Part shown: positions 23,768 through 33,476 of the stretch, one piece after another
Layout: every line of letters starts with the position of its first letter
Position numbering within the stretch: the first letter of the stretch is position 1
Origin: Nonomuraea muscovyensis
Lineage (GTDB): Bacteria; Actinomycetota; Actinomycetes; Streptosporangiales; Streptosporangiaceae
Direction of reading: 5' to 3'
DNA length: 64,000 nt
Assembly (NCBI RefSeq): GCF_014207745.1
Contig: NZ_JACHJB010000001.1
Location: 2,418,001-2,482,000, forward strand
The notes under the pieces: model-generated
Told to the model about the DNA's origin: nothing
Seen by the model: only the letters and a program-made list of their open reading frames with translations
Databases searched by the model: none
Position numbers and translations under genes: made by a program

Positions 23768-24940
23768 TCAGCCGCGCAGGGCGAGCATCATCGCCTCGAC
23801 GGCGATCTGGGGGTTGACGTTGGCGTCGAGGCGTTCGCGGCACTGCATGATCGCGTCGATCCGGCGCAGCGTCTCCTCCGGGGTGGAGGCGCGGGCGAGC
23901 TGGTCGAGGTCGAAGCGGAGGTCGTCGTTGGCCAGCTCCACCGACGCGCCGAACTGCATCGCCAGCACGTCACGGTAGAACGACACCAGCTCCAGCAACG
24001 CCGCGTCCAGCGAGTCGCGCTTGATCCGGGTGGCGCGGGACTTCTGCCGGTCCTCGAGCTCCTTCAGCGCGCCCGCCCCGCCGCGGACCAGGCCCCGGTT
24101 GAGGCCCTTGCCCGTGGAGCCCTCGCCGTACAGGCGGCGCAGCTCGGCCGTCTCCGCCTCGTTGAGCGTGGCCGTCGCCGCCGCGGCCTCCTCCTCCGCC
24201 GTCTTCACCAGGCGTTCGGCGGCGGACACGCACTCCCCCACGCCCGTCAGAGACTTCGGGATGGCCAGGACGGCTTCCCGGCGCCGGCGGACGTCCTCGT
24301 CGAGGGCGAGAGAACGGGCGCGGGCGATGTGCCCCTGGGCCGCGCGGGCGGCGAAGCCGGCCGTCTCCCAGGGCACGCTGTCGCGGGTGGCGAGCACGTG
24401 GGCGACCGCCTCGGTGGACGGCGTGGTGAGGGTGACCAGGCGGCAGCGCGAGCGAATGGTGATCATGAGGTCGTCGGGCGCCGGGGCGCACAACAGCCAC
24501 ACCGTGCGCGGCGGCGGCTCCTCGATGGCCTTGAGCAGGGCGTTCGCGGCGGACTCGGTGGCCCGGTCGGCGTCCTCGAACAGGATCACCCGCCAGCGCC
24601 CCTGCGTCGGCGCGCCGGCGGCCCGGAGGATGAGCTCACGGGTCTGCTTGACGCTGTAGGACAGGCCGGCCGGGCGTACGGACTCGAGGTCGGGGTGGGA
24701 GCCGATCAGCACCTGGTGGCACTGGTCGCAGTGGCCGCAGCCGCCGTCGGGGCACAGCAGCGCCGCCGCGAACGCCCGCGCCGCGTCCTCCCTGCCGGAG
24801 CCGGGCGGGCCGGTGAACAGCCAGGCGTGCGTCATGCCCGCGCCGCGCCCGCCGGTGACGACCTCGGCGGCGGCCCCCGCCGCGCGCGAGAGGACGGTCA
24901 CGGCCTGGTCCTGCCCGACGAGGTCGGCGAAAACTGTCAC
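23768..24940 (-). CDS. holB: DNA polymerase III subunit delta'
   Basis: Translation from GTG 24940 gives 390 aa starting VTVFADLVGQDQAV (a TTG two codons earlier is possible). The clamp-loader AAA+ core has a P-loop variant GPPGSGRE, with Arg in place of the catalytic Lys, as in non-hydrolysing delta' subunits. It also has a zinc module with CGHCDQCH, Walker B-like VILFEDADRATESAANALLK and an SRC motif (TIRSRCRLV). It helps load the beta clamp onto DNA. It lies 105 bases upstream of ricT on the same strand, a conserved housekeeping neighbourhood. Confidence 0.95.
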   Translation of the reverse strand: MTVFADLVGQDQAVTVLSRAAGAAAEVVTGGRGAGMTHAWLFTGPPGSGREDAARAFAAALLCPDGGCGHCDQCHQVLIGSHPDLESVRPAGLSYSVKQTRELILRAAGAPTQGRWRVILFEDADRATESAANALLKAIEEPPPRTVWLLCAPAPDDLMITIRSRCRLVTLTTPSTEAVAHVLATRDSVPWETAGFAARAAQGHIARARSLALDEDVRRRREAVLAIPKSLTGVGECVSAAERLVKTAEEEAAAATATLNEAETAELRRLYGEGSTGKGLNRGLVRGGAGALKELEDRQKSRATRIKRDSLDAALLELVSFYRDVLAMQFGASVELANDDLRFDLDQLARASTPEETLRRIDAIMQCRERLDANVNPQIAVEAMMLALRG

Positions 24941-25079
24941 GGACAAAGGCTAGTCGCGCTCGCGCGGCACCGCGCCCCGACGGGCCCGCTACGCCTCGGC
25001 CGGCGGCTTGAGCGGCCCGATGACGCGGCCGATGAGCGTCCGCAGGTTGGCGGGCGGGCACGCGCCACGTCCAGCCAAT

Positions 25080-25126
25080 AAGCAACCCGAGTTGACTAGC
25101 GCCGAATTAGTCAACTACGGTTGCTT
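25080..25126. promoter_or_regulatory. 47-bp interrupted palindrome upstream of serine hydrolase
   Basis: Outer arms AAGCAACC/GGTTGCTT and inner arms GTTGACTA/TAGTCAAC are symmetric about the same centre, with a 3-base mismatch between the arm pairs. It contains TTGACT, a plausible -35, 53 bases upstream of the likely ribosome site. It is probably a repressor operator overlapping the promoter of the hydrolase gene. The cognate regulator is not evident. Confidence 0.6.
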
Positions 25127-25178
25127 GTGTGCCCGGGCCGGAGGTCCCGCGTCCGCGGGCGCGAACGAGGAGATGGGT

Positions 25179-26240
25179 ATGCGTAAGTTCGGTGGCAGCG
25201 GCCTGCTCGTCCTCGCCCTGGCGGTGGCGGGCAGCGCCATGATGACCACGGGGGCGTCAGCGGCGACGGGTCGCCACGACCGCCTCCAGCGAGTCCTGGA
25301 CCACGCCGTGGCGGGCGGCGGCGTCCCCGGGATCGTGGCCGACGTCCGCGACGGCCGCGAGCGGTGGTTCGGGACAGCCGGTGTGGCTGACATCGAGACC
25401 CGCCGCAGGCGGCACCCGCAGGAGCATTTCCGTATCGGCAGCCTGACCAAGGCGTTCACGGCGACCGTGGTCCTGCGACTCGCGGCCGAGCGCAAGCTGA
25501 ATTTGGACGACACGGTGGCGAAGTGGGTGCCCGGCGTGGCCGAGCAGGCGGGGGCGGACGGCACCGCGATCACCATCCGGCAACTGCTCAACCACACCAG
25601 CGGCATCCCCGACGCCGTCCCCGGACAGGAGACGCCGCCCCCGGAGAAGCCGGGGCAGCGCTTCATCTACTCCAAGGTCAACTACACCCTGGCCGGGTTG
25701 ATCATCGAGAAGGCGACAGGCGCGAAACTGGCCGACGAGATCGCGCGGCGCATCGCCCGTCCGCTCGGCCTGACCGGGACGTACCTGCCGGGCCCGGAGA
25801 CCGCGATCCGCGGCCCGCACCCGCGCCACTACACCAAGCTTCCCGGCGGGGAGATCCAGGACGTGACCGAGCTGGACGTGAGCTGGGCCTGGGCGGCCGG
25901 CGGCATGGTCTCGACGACCGCGGACCTCCACCGGTTCATGGGGGCACTGCTGGGCGGGCGGCTACTTCCGGCGGCACAGCAGCGGGAGATGTTCACCATG
26001 GTGTCGACGAAGGGGGCGGACTGGATCCCGGACACCAGGTACGGGCTGGGTGTCTACTCCCAGGAACTCCCGTGCGGGGTGACGGTCTGGGGCGGTGGGG
26101 GCTCGATCTTCGGTTCGTGGACGTACGCGATGGGCAGCCGCAACGGCGGGCACCTGGTCGTGACGAACATGAACGGCGACTGGAACGACCCGATGGCCAC
26201 ATCCGTCAAGCTGCTCCAGGCACGGTTCTGTCCTCGGTGA
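25179..26240 (+). CDS. Secreted serine hydrolase (beta-lactamase / DD-peptidase family)
   Basis: ATG 25179 has GAGGAG at 6-base spacing, giving 353 aa. A Sec signal peptide (residues about 1-28, ending TTGASAA) precedes the domain. The class C-type triad motifs are present: SLTK near residue 87, YSKVNYT near 163 in place of Y-x-N, and GGGGS (about 303) where the usual (H/K)xGG motif is expected. It is a distant relative of the hydrolase at 6582 but has a normal export signal. The large palindrome upstream suggests dedicated regulation. The substrate is unknown. Confidence 0.9.
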   Translation: MRKFGGSGLLVLALAVAGSAMMTTGASAATGRHDRLQRVLDHAVAGGGVPGIVADVRDGRERWFGTAGVADIETRRRRHPQEHFRIGSLTKAFTATVVLRLAAERKLNLDDTVAKWVPGVAEQAGADGTAITIRQLLNHTSGIPDAVPGQETPPPEKPGQRFIYSKVNYTLAGLIIEKATGAKLADEIARRIARPLGLTGTYLPGPETAIRGPHPRHYTKLPGGEIQDVTELDVSWAWAAGGMVSTTADLHRFMGALLGGRLLPAAQQREMFTMVSTKGADWIPDTRYGLGVYSQELPCGVTVWGGGGSIFGSWTYAMGSRNGGHLVVTNMNGDWNDPMATSVKLLQARFCPR

Positions 26241-26280
26241 ACGCACGGGGCGGACGGCTGGGCCGACGTCGGTGCAAGCC

Positions 26281-28329
26281 CTAGTCGCGGATGACCGGCA
26301 TGGTGCCCGTGGCGTCTTCGGTCTCGCGGGGGACCGGATCGGGCAGGATGTCGCGCATCCGGTCCTGGATGGTCTGGGTGATCTTCTCCGGGGGCAGCGT
26401 GCCGTCGACCACCAGGTAGCGCTCGGGCGTGGCGGCGGCCAGGGCGCGGAACTCCTTGCGGACCCGTTCGTGGAAGTCGAGCGGCTCGGCCTCGATCCGG
26501 TCGGCCGCACCGCCGAGCCTGGTCAGCCCCACCGAGGGCGGCACATCGATCAGCACGGTGAGGTGCGGCACCAGCCCGCCGGTCGCCCAGGCGTTGACCT
26601 TGGAGACGTCCTCGGGGGCCAGGTCCCGGCCCGCGCCCTGGTAGGCCAGCGAGGAGTCGACGTAGCGGTCGCAGACCACGATCGCGCCCCGGCGCAGGGC
26701 GGGGTGGATGACCTTCTCGACGTGCTCGGCCCGGTCGGCGGCGTACATGAGCGCCTCCGCCCGGGGCGACAGACCGCGCTCGGCCGCGTCGAGGAGGATG
26801 GCCCGCAGCCGCATGCCGACCTTGGTGGAGCCCGGCTCGCGCGTCTGGACGACGTCGTGGCCCTGGTCGCGCAGCCAGATGGCGATCATCCGCGACTGGG
26901 TCGTCTTGCCGGAGCCCTCGCCGCCCTCGAAGGCGACGAACAGCCCGGGCAGCTCCTCGGCCGCCCCGGGGCCGAACCGCTCGCCGCGCACCGCGGCGAT
27001 CAGGTCTTCGGACAGCGGGACTCCCTTGCGGTCGTCCATGTGGCGCAGCGCCAGGAGGCCCACGCCCACGGCCAGCGCGCCGCCGAGCACCAGCACCAGG
27101 TTGGACCCGTCGAACTGGTAGGACACCCGCCCCAGCGCGAAGCTGTGGGCGCCGAAGAGGGCGGCGAGCGGGTTGGCCGCGGCCACGACGAGCAGCAGCG
27201 TCACCCGGGCGGTGGACTGCAGGAAGGCGAACGTGCGGCCCCGCATCGCGTCCTCGACCTCAAGGCCGATCAGCGTGTAGCCGATGATCCACGCGATGCC
27301 GGCGCACGCCCCCAGCACCACGGTCAGCATGACGACGATGGCGAGGTTGTGGATCAGCGCGATGGCGACCAGGACCAGGCCCGCCACGGTGATGGCCAGG
27401 CCGAACAGCCGGCGCCTGGACAGCTCGCGCAGCAGCCGCAGCCCGAAGAACATGCCCAGCGCCATGCCGACGAAGACCGCGCCGAACACGACACCGTAGG
27501 CGGCGTCCCCGCCGCCCAGGGCGGCCACGTAGATCTTCGCGACGCCGACGACGGCGCCGCCCGCCGCGAACGCCCCCAGCATGCCGATGATCAGCCCGCG
27601 CACGAGCCGGTTGCCGCCGACGTAGCGCCAGCCCTCGACGATCTGCCGGAGCACCGACGGCGTGGAGATGCCGCCGTCGCGCCGCGGGAGGCCGCGCAGG
27701 GTGAAGATCAGGCCCGCCGAGACCAGGTAGGCGCAGGCGTTGACGACGAGCGCCAGGCTGGTCGGGTCCACGCCGGCCATGCCCGGCACCACGGTGGTCA
27801 GCACGTCGCCCGCCAGCGACAGCGCCGCGAACAGCAGGGCCGCCACCGGCGCGCTGCCGTAGGTGACGAGCAGGTTGAGCCGGTTGGCCGACTCGAGCTG
27901 TTCGTTGGGCACCAGGTTGGGCACCGTGGCGTCCTTCGCCGGCACCCAGAACAGGTTGGCGCACTCGACCAGCAGCGTGGCGATGATGATCCACTGATAG
28001 CTGCCGATCAGCGGGATCGACAGCACCACGGCGAAGCGCGCCAGATCGGCGGCGACCATCGTCGTCCGCCGGTCGAACCGGTCGGCGAAGACGCCGGCGA
28101 GCGGCCCGAGCAGCACCGCGGGCAGCATCTTGGCGATGAACACGCCGCCGATGGCCAGCGACTGGACGCGGTAGTCGTCTCCCGCGGTCAGGTTTCCGGC
28201 GAGGGCGGTCAGGGCCAGGATGTTGAGCCAGTCGCCCAGGCTGCACACCGACATGGCCGTCCACAGCCGGCGGAACGAAGCGTTGGCCAGCACGTGGGCG
28301 GTGGTGCGGCGTCGGCCAGGGGCGGTCAT
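26281..28329 (-). CDS. tmk: Fusion of MFS-type transporter and thymidylate kinase
   Basis: ATG 28329 gives 682 aa. The first roughly 425 residues are a 12-TM MFS-like domain (GPLAGVFADRFDRRTTMVAA is the MFS motif between TM2 and TM3). The last roughly 215 are dTMP kinase: P-loop FEGGEGSGKTTQ, REPGSTKVG, and the DRY motif in CDRYVDSSLAYQGAGR. Tmk makes dTDP for DNA synthesis. This fusion is a known actinobacterial variant. Why a permease-like domain is tethered to Tmk is not established. No separate tmk occurs in the window. Confidence 0.93.
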   Translation of the reverse strand: MTAPGRRRTTAHVLANASFRRLWTAMSVCSLGDWLNILALTALAGNLTAGDDYRVQSLAIGGVFIAKMLPAVLLGPLAGVFADRFDRRTTMVAADLARFAVVLSIPLIGSYQWIIIATLLVECANLFWVPAKDATVPNLVPNEQLESANRLNLLVTYGSAPVAALLFAALSLAGDVLTTVVPGMAGVDPTSLALVVNACAYLVSAGLIFTLRGLPRRDGGISTPSVLRQIVEGWRYVGGNRLVRGLIIGMLGAFAAGGAVVGVAKIYVAALGGGDAAYGVVFGAVFVGMALGMFFGLRLLRELSRRRLFGLAITVAGLVLVAIALIHNLAIVVMLTVVLGACAGIAWIIGYTLIGLEVEDAMRGRTFAFLQSTARVTLLLVVAAANPLAALFGAHSFALGRVSYQFDGSNLVLVLGGALAVGVGLLALRHMDDRKGVPLSEDLIAAVRGERFGPGAAEELPGLFVAFEGGEGSGKTTQSRMIAIWLRDQGHDVVQTREPGSTKVGMRLRAILLDAAERGLSPRAEALMYAADRAEHVEKVIHPALRRGAIVVCDRYVDSSLAYQGAGRDLAPEDVSKVNAWATGGLVPHLTVLIDVPPSVGLTRLGGAADRIEAEPLDFHERVRKEFRALAAATPERYLVVDGTLPPEKITQTIQDRMRDILPDPVPRETEDATGTMPVIRD

Positions 28330-28509
28330 GATGTCAGCGTATCCAGGTGCTCGCCGGGACGGGGAAGAGCGGGAACGGGCCCGAATCGCCCGGCTGCTCG
28401 CCGCTGAGAGTATTACGTCCACGGCCCGGTGCGCAGGTTTCGCACCGGGAATGGGCCCTCCACATGACCACCGGCTTTCCTCCCGTCTTGATCGCGCAGG
28501 CCAGACCCG

Positions 28510-29091
28510 TCAACCCGCCACCACGCCGTCGCGAGCGGCCGGCCCGCGGGCCTCGGCCACCACCGGGAGCCACGCCTCGCGGACGACCGCGGGCAGCACC
28601 AGGTCGGGCCAGAGCTCCACGAGCAGCACCCCGTCGAGGTGTGCCAGCACCTCCTCGGGACCGCCTGCCCCGAGCAGCACCCCGTAGGCCTCGCGGCGCT
28701 GGGCGCGCTCGGCCAGGTCGTAGGCGCGGCCGCGGAGCGTCACGGTGGCCAGCGCGCGGGCCGGCGCCAGGCGGGGCAGCCGGGTCGGCACGTGGAAACG
28801 ACGGCCGTCGTCGGCGACGTGCTCCGTGAACTCGATCTTGGGCTCCAGCGTCAGCCGGAACCCGGCGGCGTCGAGAATCCGCCCGGCGGTCTCCAGCGTC
28901 GGCGACTTGCGGCCGTGCTCGTAGGCGGAAAGCGTCGTCCTGGACGTGCCGCTGAGGCCGGCCAGCGCCGACTGCTTCATGCTCGACAGGTGACGGGCCT
29001 GCTGGAACAGCAGGCCGCCCCGCTCCGCCCAGAACGTGACGTCCGGCACGCTCGGCCGGCCCGCCGCGCCCTCGGCCGACGCAGACATCAT
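28510..29091 (-). CDS. XRE-family helix-turn-helix regulator
   Basis: The 193-aa product has an XRE HTH (ARHLSSMKQSALAGLSGTSR then TTLSAYEHGRKSPTLETAGR, residues about 30-75) followed by a C-terminal domain of unknown function with RAYDLAERAQRREAYGVLL. GGAGGTGGC precedes the first of two in-frame ATGs, and the second (29088) has better spacing. It could be the antitoxin or regulator part of a two-gene module, but no toxin-like gene adjoins it. It stands alone between tmk and the metallophosphoesterase. Confidence 0.85.
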   Translation of the reverse strand: MMSASAEGAAGRPSVPDVTFWAERGGLLFQQARHLSSMKQSALAGLSGTSRTTLSAYEHGRKSPTLETAGRILDAAGFRLTLEPKIEFTEHVADDGRRFHVPTRLPRLAPARALATVTLRGRAYDLAERAQRREAYGVLLGAGGPEEVLAHLDGVLLVELWPDLVLPAVVREAWLPVVAEARGPAARDGVVAG

Positions 29092-29170
29092 GCCACCTCC
29101 GGTGTATCCCCTTGGATACTACTACCCTCAGGCGGCCCGCGTCACCGCGGCGTCGCGGAACGTCACACCG

Positions 29171-30493
29171 CTACGAACGCAGCTCCACCATCGTGATCTC
29201 GGGCGGCGCCCCCACGCGGACCGGCGGCCCCCAGAACCCGGCGCCCCGCGTCACGTACACCGGCATGCCGTCCACCGCGCCCAGCCCCGACACGACCGGC
29301 TGCTGCAGCGGCACCACCAGGTTGAACGGCACCATCTGCCCGCCGTGCGTGTGGCCCGAAAGCTGCAGGTCCACCCCGCGCCGGGCGGCCTCGGCGGCCT
29401 GGACGGGCTGGTGGGCCAGCAGCACCATGGCCCGGCCCGGGTCACGCCCGTCCAGCGCCTTGTCGAAGTCGGGGCCGTCGTCCGCGGTGGCGCCGTTGAC
29501 GTCGTTGACCCCGGCCAGGTCCAGCACGCCGCCCTGGTGGCGGATCTCCACGCGTTCGTTGCGCAGCGACCGGATGCCCAGCTCACGCAGCTTCTCGATC
29601 CACTCCTGCGGCCCGTTGGCCGTGTAGTACTCGTGGTTGCCGGTCACGAAGTAGGAGCCGTGCCTGGCCTCCAGCTCGCCCAGGGGCCTGGCCTGCTCCC
29701 CCAGCTCGGCCACGGTCCCGTCGACGAGGTCGCCCACGATCGTGACCACGTCGGGCCGCTGGGCGTTGATCATCCGGACGATGCGTTCGGCGTGTGCCGT
29801 CCCGGTGAGCGGCCCGAGGTGGATGTCGCTGACCACGGCCACCCGCAGGCCGTTCAGCCGGGGGTCCAGCTTCGGCAGGACGACTCTGACGGGCTCGATG
29901 ACGGGGTCGCCGAGGGCGGTGCGCACGCCGTAGCCGACCGTGCCGATCGCGCTGACGCCCGCGATGGCGGCGGTGGCCCGCCCGAGGAAGAGCCTCCTGC
30001 TGATGGCGTCGCCGCCGGAACCCTCACCACGCGGACGCTCACCGTCAGCGGTCTCACCGCCCAGGGCGGTGGCACCCGTGCCACGGGCGCCACCCGTGGC
30101 ACCCCGCCCGCCGTCACCGGCCGGAGCACCCTCCGTGTCGCCGCCGACGGCCGAGACCGGCACGGCGGCGGGCACGGCCTCGGGAGCGGGCGCGGAGCGC
30201 CGCATCAACCGCCACGCGACCGCCCGCGGCACCTCCAGCAGCACGAGGAAGACCAGCAGGTAGAACATGACAGCCAGCCACATGTAGCCCGGCCAGGCCA
30301 GCCAGAACCCGGCCTCCACCCGCGAGCCCGCGAACGTCACCACCACCAGCACGCCCAGCAGCGCCAGGGCCCCCGTCAGCACCCGGCGCGACCTGCTGCC
30401 GGGCCGGGTGGTGGACCGCACGAGCCGGTGCCACAGGTACACGTGCACGGCGACGGTCACCGAGAGCACCGTCGCGAGGAAGCCTATGACCAC
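29171..30493 (-). CDS. Membrane-anchored metallophosphoesterase
   Basis: The 440-aa product starts at GTG 30493. Three N-terminal transmembrane segments (within about 1-95) are followed by a Gly/Ala-rich linker, a second Tat-like signal (ISRRLFLGRATAAIAGVSAI, about 160-180) and a calcineurin-like phosphoesterase domain. Metal ligands are in SDIHLG, IVGDLVDG, GNHEYY and SGHTHGGQ, the YkuE/YaeI-type pattern. The catalytic domain therefore faces outward. Such enzymes hydrolyse phosphodiesters, for example in UDP-sugars or phospholipids. The substrate is not predictable. Confidence 0.92.
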   Translation of the reverse strand: MVIGFLATVLSVTVAVHVYLWHRLVRSTTRPGSRSRRVLTGALALLGVLVVVTFAGSRVEAGFWLAWPGYMWLAVMFYLLVFLVLLEVPRAVAWRLMRRSAPAPEAVPAAVPVSAVGGDTEGAPAGDGGRGATGGARGTGATALGGETADGERPRGEGSGGDAISRRLFLGRATAAIAGVSAIGTVGYGVRTALGDPVIEPVRVVLPKLDPRLNGLRVAVVSDIHLGPLTGTAHAERIVRMINAQRPDVVTIVGDLVDGTVAELGEQARPLGELEARHGSYFVTGNHEYYTANGPQEWIEKLRELGIRSLRNERVEIRHQGGVLDLAGVNDVNGATADDGPDFDKALDGRDPGRAMVLLAHQPVQAAEAARRGVDLQLSGHTHGGQMVPFNLVVPLQQPVVSGLGAVDGMPVYVTRGAGFWGPPVRVGAPPEITMVELRS

Positions 30494-30546
30494 GCCGCCA
30501 TGCTATGAGCAGACCCGCCATGCCGGGCGTGCCGCCCTGAGAGCCC

Positions 30547-30600
30547 TCTCAGGACACGGCTCTCAGGACACGGCTCCTCAGGGGCACGGCTCCTCAGGAC
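30547..30600. repeat. Short tandem repeat between metallophosphoesterase and topA
   Basis: About four imperfect 14-17 bp units of the type CTCAGGACACGGCT run into the stop codon of topA. It may form weak hairpins and act as a transcript end. Confidence 0.5.
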
Positions 30601-33284
30601 TTGGCGGCCGGTTTGCGTGCCGCCGGGGCCTTCTTGGCGGCGGGCTTGCGCGGCGACGTCTTCTTCGGCGCGGGCGCCCGCTCGCGCCGCTCGGCCAGCA
30701 GCTCGGCGGCGCGCTCGATCGTGATGTCCTCGACCGTGTCGCCCTTGCGCAGTGAGGCGTTGGTCTCGCCGTCGGTGACGTACGGGCCGAACCGGCCCTC
30801 CTTCACCACCACGGGCTTCTTGGAGTTGGGGTCCTCGCCCAGCTCGCGCAGCGGCGCGGCGGCGGCCGCCCGGCCCCTGCCCCGCTGCTTGGGCTGCGCG
30901 AACAGCCCCTTGGCCTGGTCGATCGTGACGGTGAGCAGGTCGTCCTCGGAGGCCAGCGACCGCGAGTCGGTGCCCTTCTTCAGGTACGGGCCGAACTTGC
31001 CGTTGTGCGCCACGACCTGCTCGCCGTCCAGCTCGCCCACCACCCGGGGGATGGACAGCAGCCTGAGCGCGTCCTCCAGCGTCACCGTGTCGAGCGACAT
31101 GCTCTTGAACAGCGAGCTGGTGCGCGGCTTGGGCGCGTCGGCCTTCTTGGTGCGCTTCTTCGGCGCCCCTTCGTCCTCCGGCGTGGGCAGGACCTCGGTC
31201 ACGTACGGCCCGAACCGCCCGTCCTTGGCCACGATCAGGTGGCCGGTCACCGGGTCGTGGCCCAGCTCCCGGTCGCCGGTCGGCCGCGAGAACAGCTCCT
31301 CGGCCTTCTCGGCGGTCAGCTCGTCGGGCGTCATGTCCTCGGGCACGTTGACCCGGGCGCCGTCGCGGTCGAGGTAGGGCCCGTAGCGGCCGACCCGGAT
31401 GACGATGTCGGTGCCCCGGATCGGGAAGGAGCTGATCTCCTTGGCGTCGATGTCGCCGAGGTCGGTGACCATCTCCTTCAGGCCCTCGTCGCCGTCGTGA
31501 CCGTAGTAGAAGCGGCGCAGCTCCGGCACCCGCTCCGCCCGGTCGTTGGCGATGTCGTCGAGCACCTTCTCCATCTCGGCGGTGAAGTCGTAGTCGACGA
31601 GGTTGCCGAAGTGCTGCTCCAGCAGGTTGACCACGGCGAACGCCAGGAACGACGGCACCAGCGCCGTCCCCTTCTTGAACACGTAGCCCCGGTCGAGGAT
31701 CGTGCCGATGATCGAGGCGTACGTCGACGGCCGCCCGATCTCGCGGTCCTCCAGCTCCTTGACCAGCGACGCCTCGGTGTAGCGGGCGGGCGGCTTGGTG
31801 GAGTGGCCGGCCACGTCGAGCCGCGTGACGCTCAGAGTGTCGCCCTCGGCGAGGTTGGGCAGCCGCTTCTCGGAGTCGTCGCGGTCGGTGGCCGGGTCGT
31901 CGGCCCCCTCCACGTACGCCTTCAGGAAGCCGTAGAACGTGATCGTCCGCCCGGACGCGCTGAACTCGACGTCCTCGCCCGAGGAGGACCGGCCGGCCAC
32001 CTTCACCGACACCGACTCGCCGACGGCGTCCTTCATCTGGGACGACACGGTGCGCTGCCAGATCAGCTCGTACAGCCGGAACATGTCGCCCGGCAGCCCG
32101 GTCTCGCCCGGCGTGCGGAACTCCTCACCGGACGGGCGGATCGCCTCGTGCGCCTCCTGGGCGCTCTTGACCTTGCTGGTGTAGACGCGCGGCTTGTCGG
32201 GGACGTACGCCGAGCCGTACAGCTTGATCGCCTGGGAGCGCGCCGCCGCGATGGCGGTCTCCGACAGCGTGATGCTGTCGGTCCGCATGTAGGTGATGAA
32301 GCCCTGCTCGTAGAGTCGCTGGGCCACCTGCATCGTGTACTTCGCGGAGAAGCCCAGCTTGCGGCTGGCCTCCTGCTGCAACGTGGTCGTCCGGAACGGC
32401 GCGTACGGCTTGCGGGTGTACGGCTTGCGCTCGACGGAGCGCACGGCGAACGAGACGCCGGCGAGCCGGCCGGCCAGCTCACCCGCGGCGGCCTCCGACA
32501 GGTGGAGCACGTCGCCCGACTTGAGTGTGCCGGTGCTGGCGAAGTCGCGGCCCTGCGCCACGCGCCTGCCGTCGACCCCGGTCAGCGTCGCGGTGAAGTC
32601 GCGCGGCCGCTCCTCGGCCCGGCCGGTGTCGAACAGCGCCTGCAGGTCCCAGTAGTGGGCGGGCGTGAACGCCAGGCGCTCGCGCTCCCGCTCGACCACG
32701 AGGCGGGTCGCCACCGACTGGACGCGGCCGGCCGACAGGCGGGGCTTGACCTTCTTCCACAGCACGGGGCTGACCTCGTAGCCGTAGAGGCGGTCGAGGA
32801 TGCGCCGGGTCTCCTGGGCGTCCACGAGGCGCAGGTTGAGGTCACGCGGGTTGGCCACGGCGTCGCGGATGGCCTGCGGGGTGATCTCGTGGAACACCAT
32901 GCGGCGCACCGGCACCTTCGGCCGCAGCACCTCGCGCAGGTGCCAGGCGATGGCCTCGCCCTCGCGGTCCTCGTCAGTGGCGAGGTAGAGCTCGTCGGCG
33001 TCCTTCAACAGCTGCTTGAGCTTGTTGACCTGCGCCTTCTTGTCGGAGTTGACGACGTACAGCGGCTCGAACCCATGGTCGACGTTCACGCCAAGCCGGG
33101 CCCACGGCTGCCCCTTGTACTTCTCGGGGATGTCGTCGGCCTTCTCCGGCAGATCACGGATGTGACCGATGCTGGACTCCACGATGTAGCCCGCACCGAG
33201 GTACCCGGCGATCGTCTTCGCCTTGGCGGGCGACTCGACGATCACCAGGCGCGTTCCGCCGGCGCTGCCGTTGTTGGCTGGCAC
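30594..33284 (-). CDS. topA: DNA topoisomerase I
   Basis: The 896-aa type IA topoisomerase begins with the TOPRIM strand RLVIVESPAKAKTIAGYL. The TOPRIM acidic triad is in YLATDEDREGEAIAWHL and the catalytic Tyr is in GFITYMRTDSI. The C-terminal region carries repeated zinc-less topo C-terminal repeats (several KDGRFGPYVTE-like units), then a Lys/Ala/Pro tail (KKTSPRKPAAKKAPAARK) usual in actinobacteria, where it helps processive binding. It relaxes negative supercoils and is essential. Start ATG 33284 gives the typical MPANNGSAGG leader. Confidence 0.97.
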   Translation of the reverse strand: MPANNGSAGGTRLVIVESPAKAKTIAGYLGAGYIVESSIGHIRDLPEKADDIPEKYKGQPWARLGVNVDHGFEPLYVVNSDKKAQVNKLKQLLKDADELYLATDEDREGEAIAWHLREVLRPKVPVRRMVFHEITPQAIRDAVANPRDLNLRLVDAQETRRILDRLYGYEVSPVLWKKVKPRLSAGRVQSVATRLVVERERERLAFTPAHYWDLQALFDTGRAEERPRDFTATLTGVDGRRVAQGRDFASTGTLKSGDVLHLSEAAAGELAGRLAGVSFAVRSVERKPYTRKPYAPFRTTTLQQEASRKLGFSAKYTMQVAQRLYEQGFITYMRTDSITLSETAIAAARSQAIKLYGSAYVPDKPRVYTSKVKSAQEAHEAIRPSGEEFRTPGETGLPGDMFRLYELIWQRTVSSQMKDAVGESVSVKVAGRSSSGEDVEFSASGRTITFYGFLKAYVEGADDPATDRDDSEKRLPNLAEGDTLSVTRLDVAGHSTKPPARYTEASLVKELEDREIGRPSTYASIIGTILDRGYVFKKGTALVPSFLAFAVVNLLEQHFGNLVDYDFTAEMEKVLDDIANDRAERVPELRRFYYGHDGDEGLKEMVTDLGDIDAKEISSFPIRGTDIVIRVGRYGPYLDRDGARVNVPEDMTPDELTAEKAEELFSRPTGDRELGHDPVTGHLIVAKDGRFGPYVTEVLPTPEDEGAPKKRTKKADAPKPRTSSLFKSMSLDTVTLEDALRLLSIPRVVGELDGEQVVAHNGKFGPYLKKGTDSRSLASEDDLLTVTIDQAKGLFAQPKQRGRGRAAAAAPLRELGEDPNSKKPVVVKEGRFGPYVTDGETNASLRKGDTVEDITIERAAELLAERRERAPAPKKTSPRKPAAKKAPAARKPAAKS

Positions 33285-33476
33285 GCTGCTTCCTACCTCG
33301 CTGTTCGCTCGAAAATCCCCCTACCGGGAGCCGGCCCAGATCACAAAAGGTAACCCGACTCGCCGCATTTTCCTTCCCCCGGGGCTACCCACTGGCTTTC
33401 GGGTCCACCCACAAGGACGCAGAATAAAGCCCGACGAGCAGCACCGCGCCCTGACTCACCCTGGAGACTAATCGTT

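Noticed and set aside
26272..28407. 711-codon plus-strand frame opposite the MFS-Tmk gene
   Set aside because: Antisense shadow with His/Gln/Arg-rich low-complexity composition.
31005..33353. Long plus-strand open frame (782 codons) opposite topA
   Set aside because: It is the antisense shadow of a certain gene in GC-rich DNA; its composition (Arg/His/Val/Leu-rich, no domains) is typical of such shadows.
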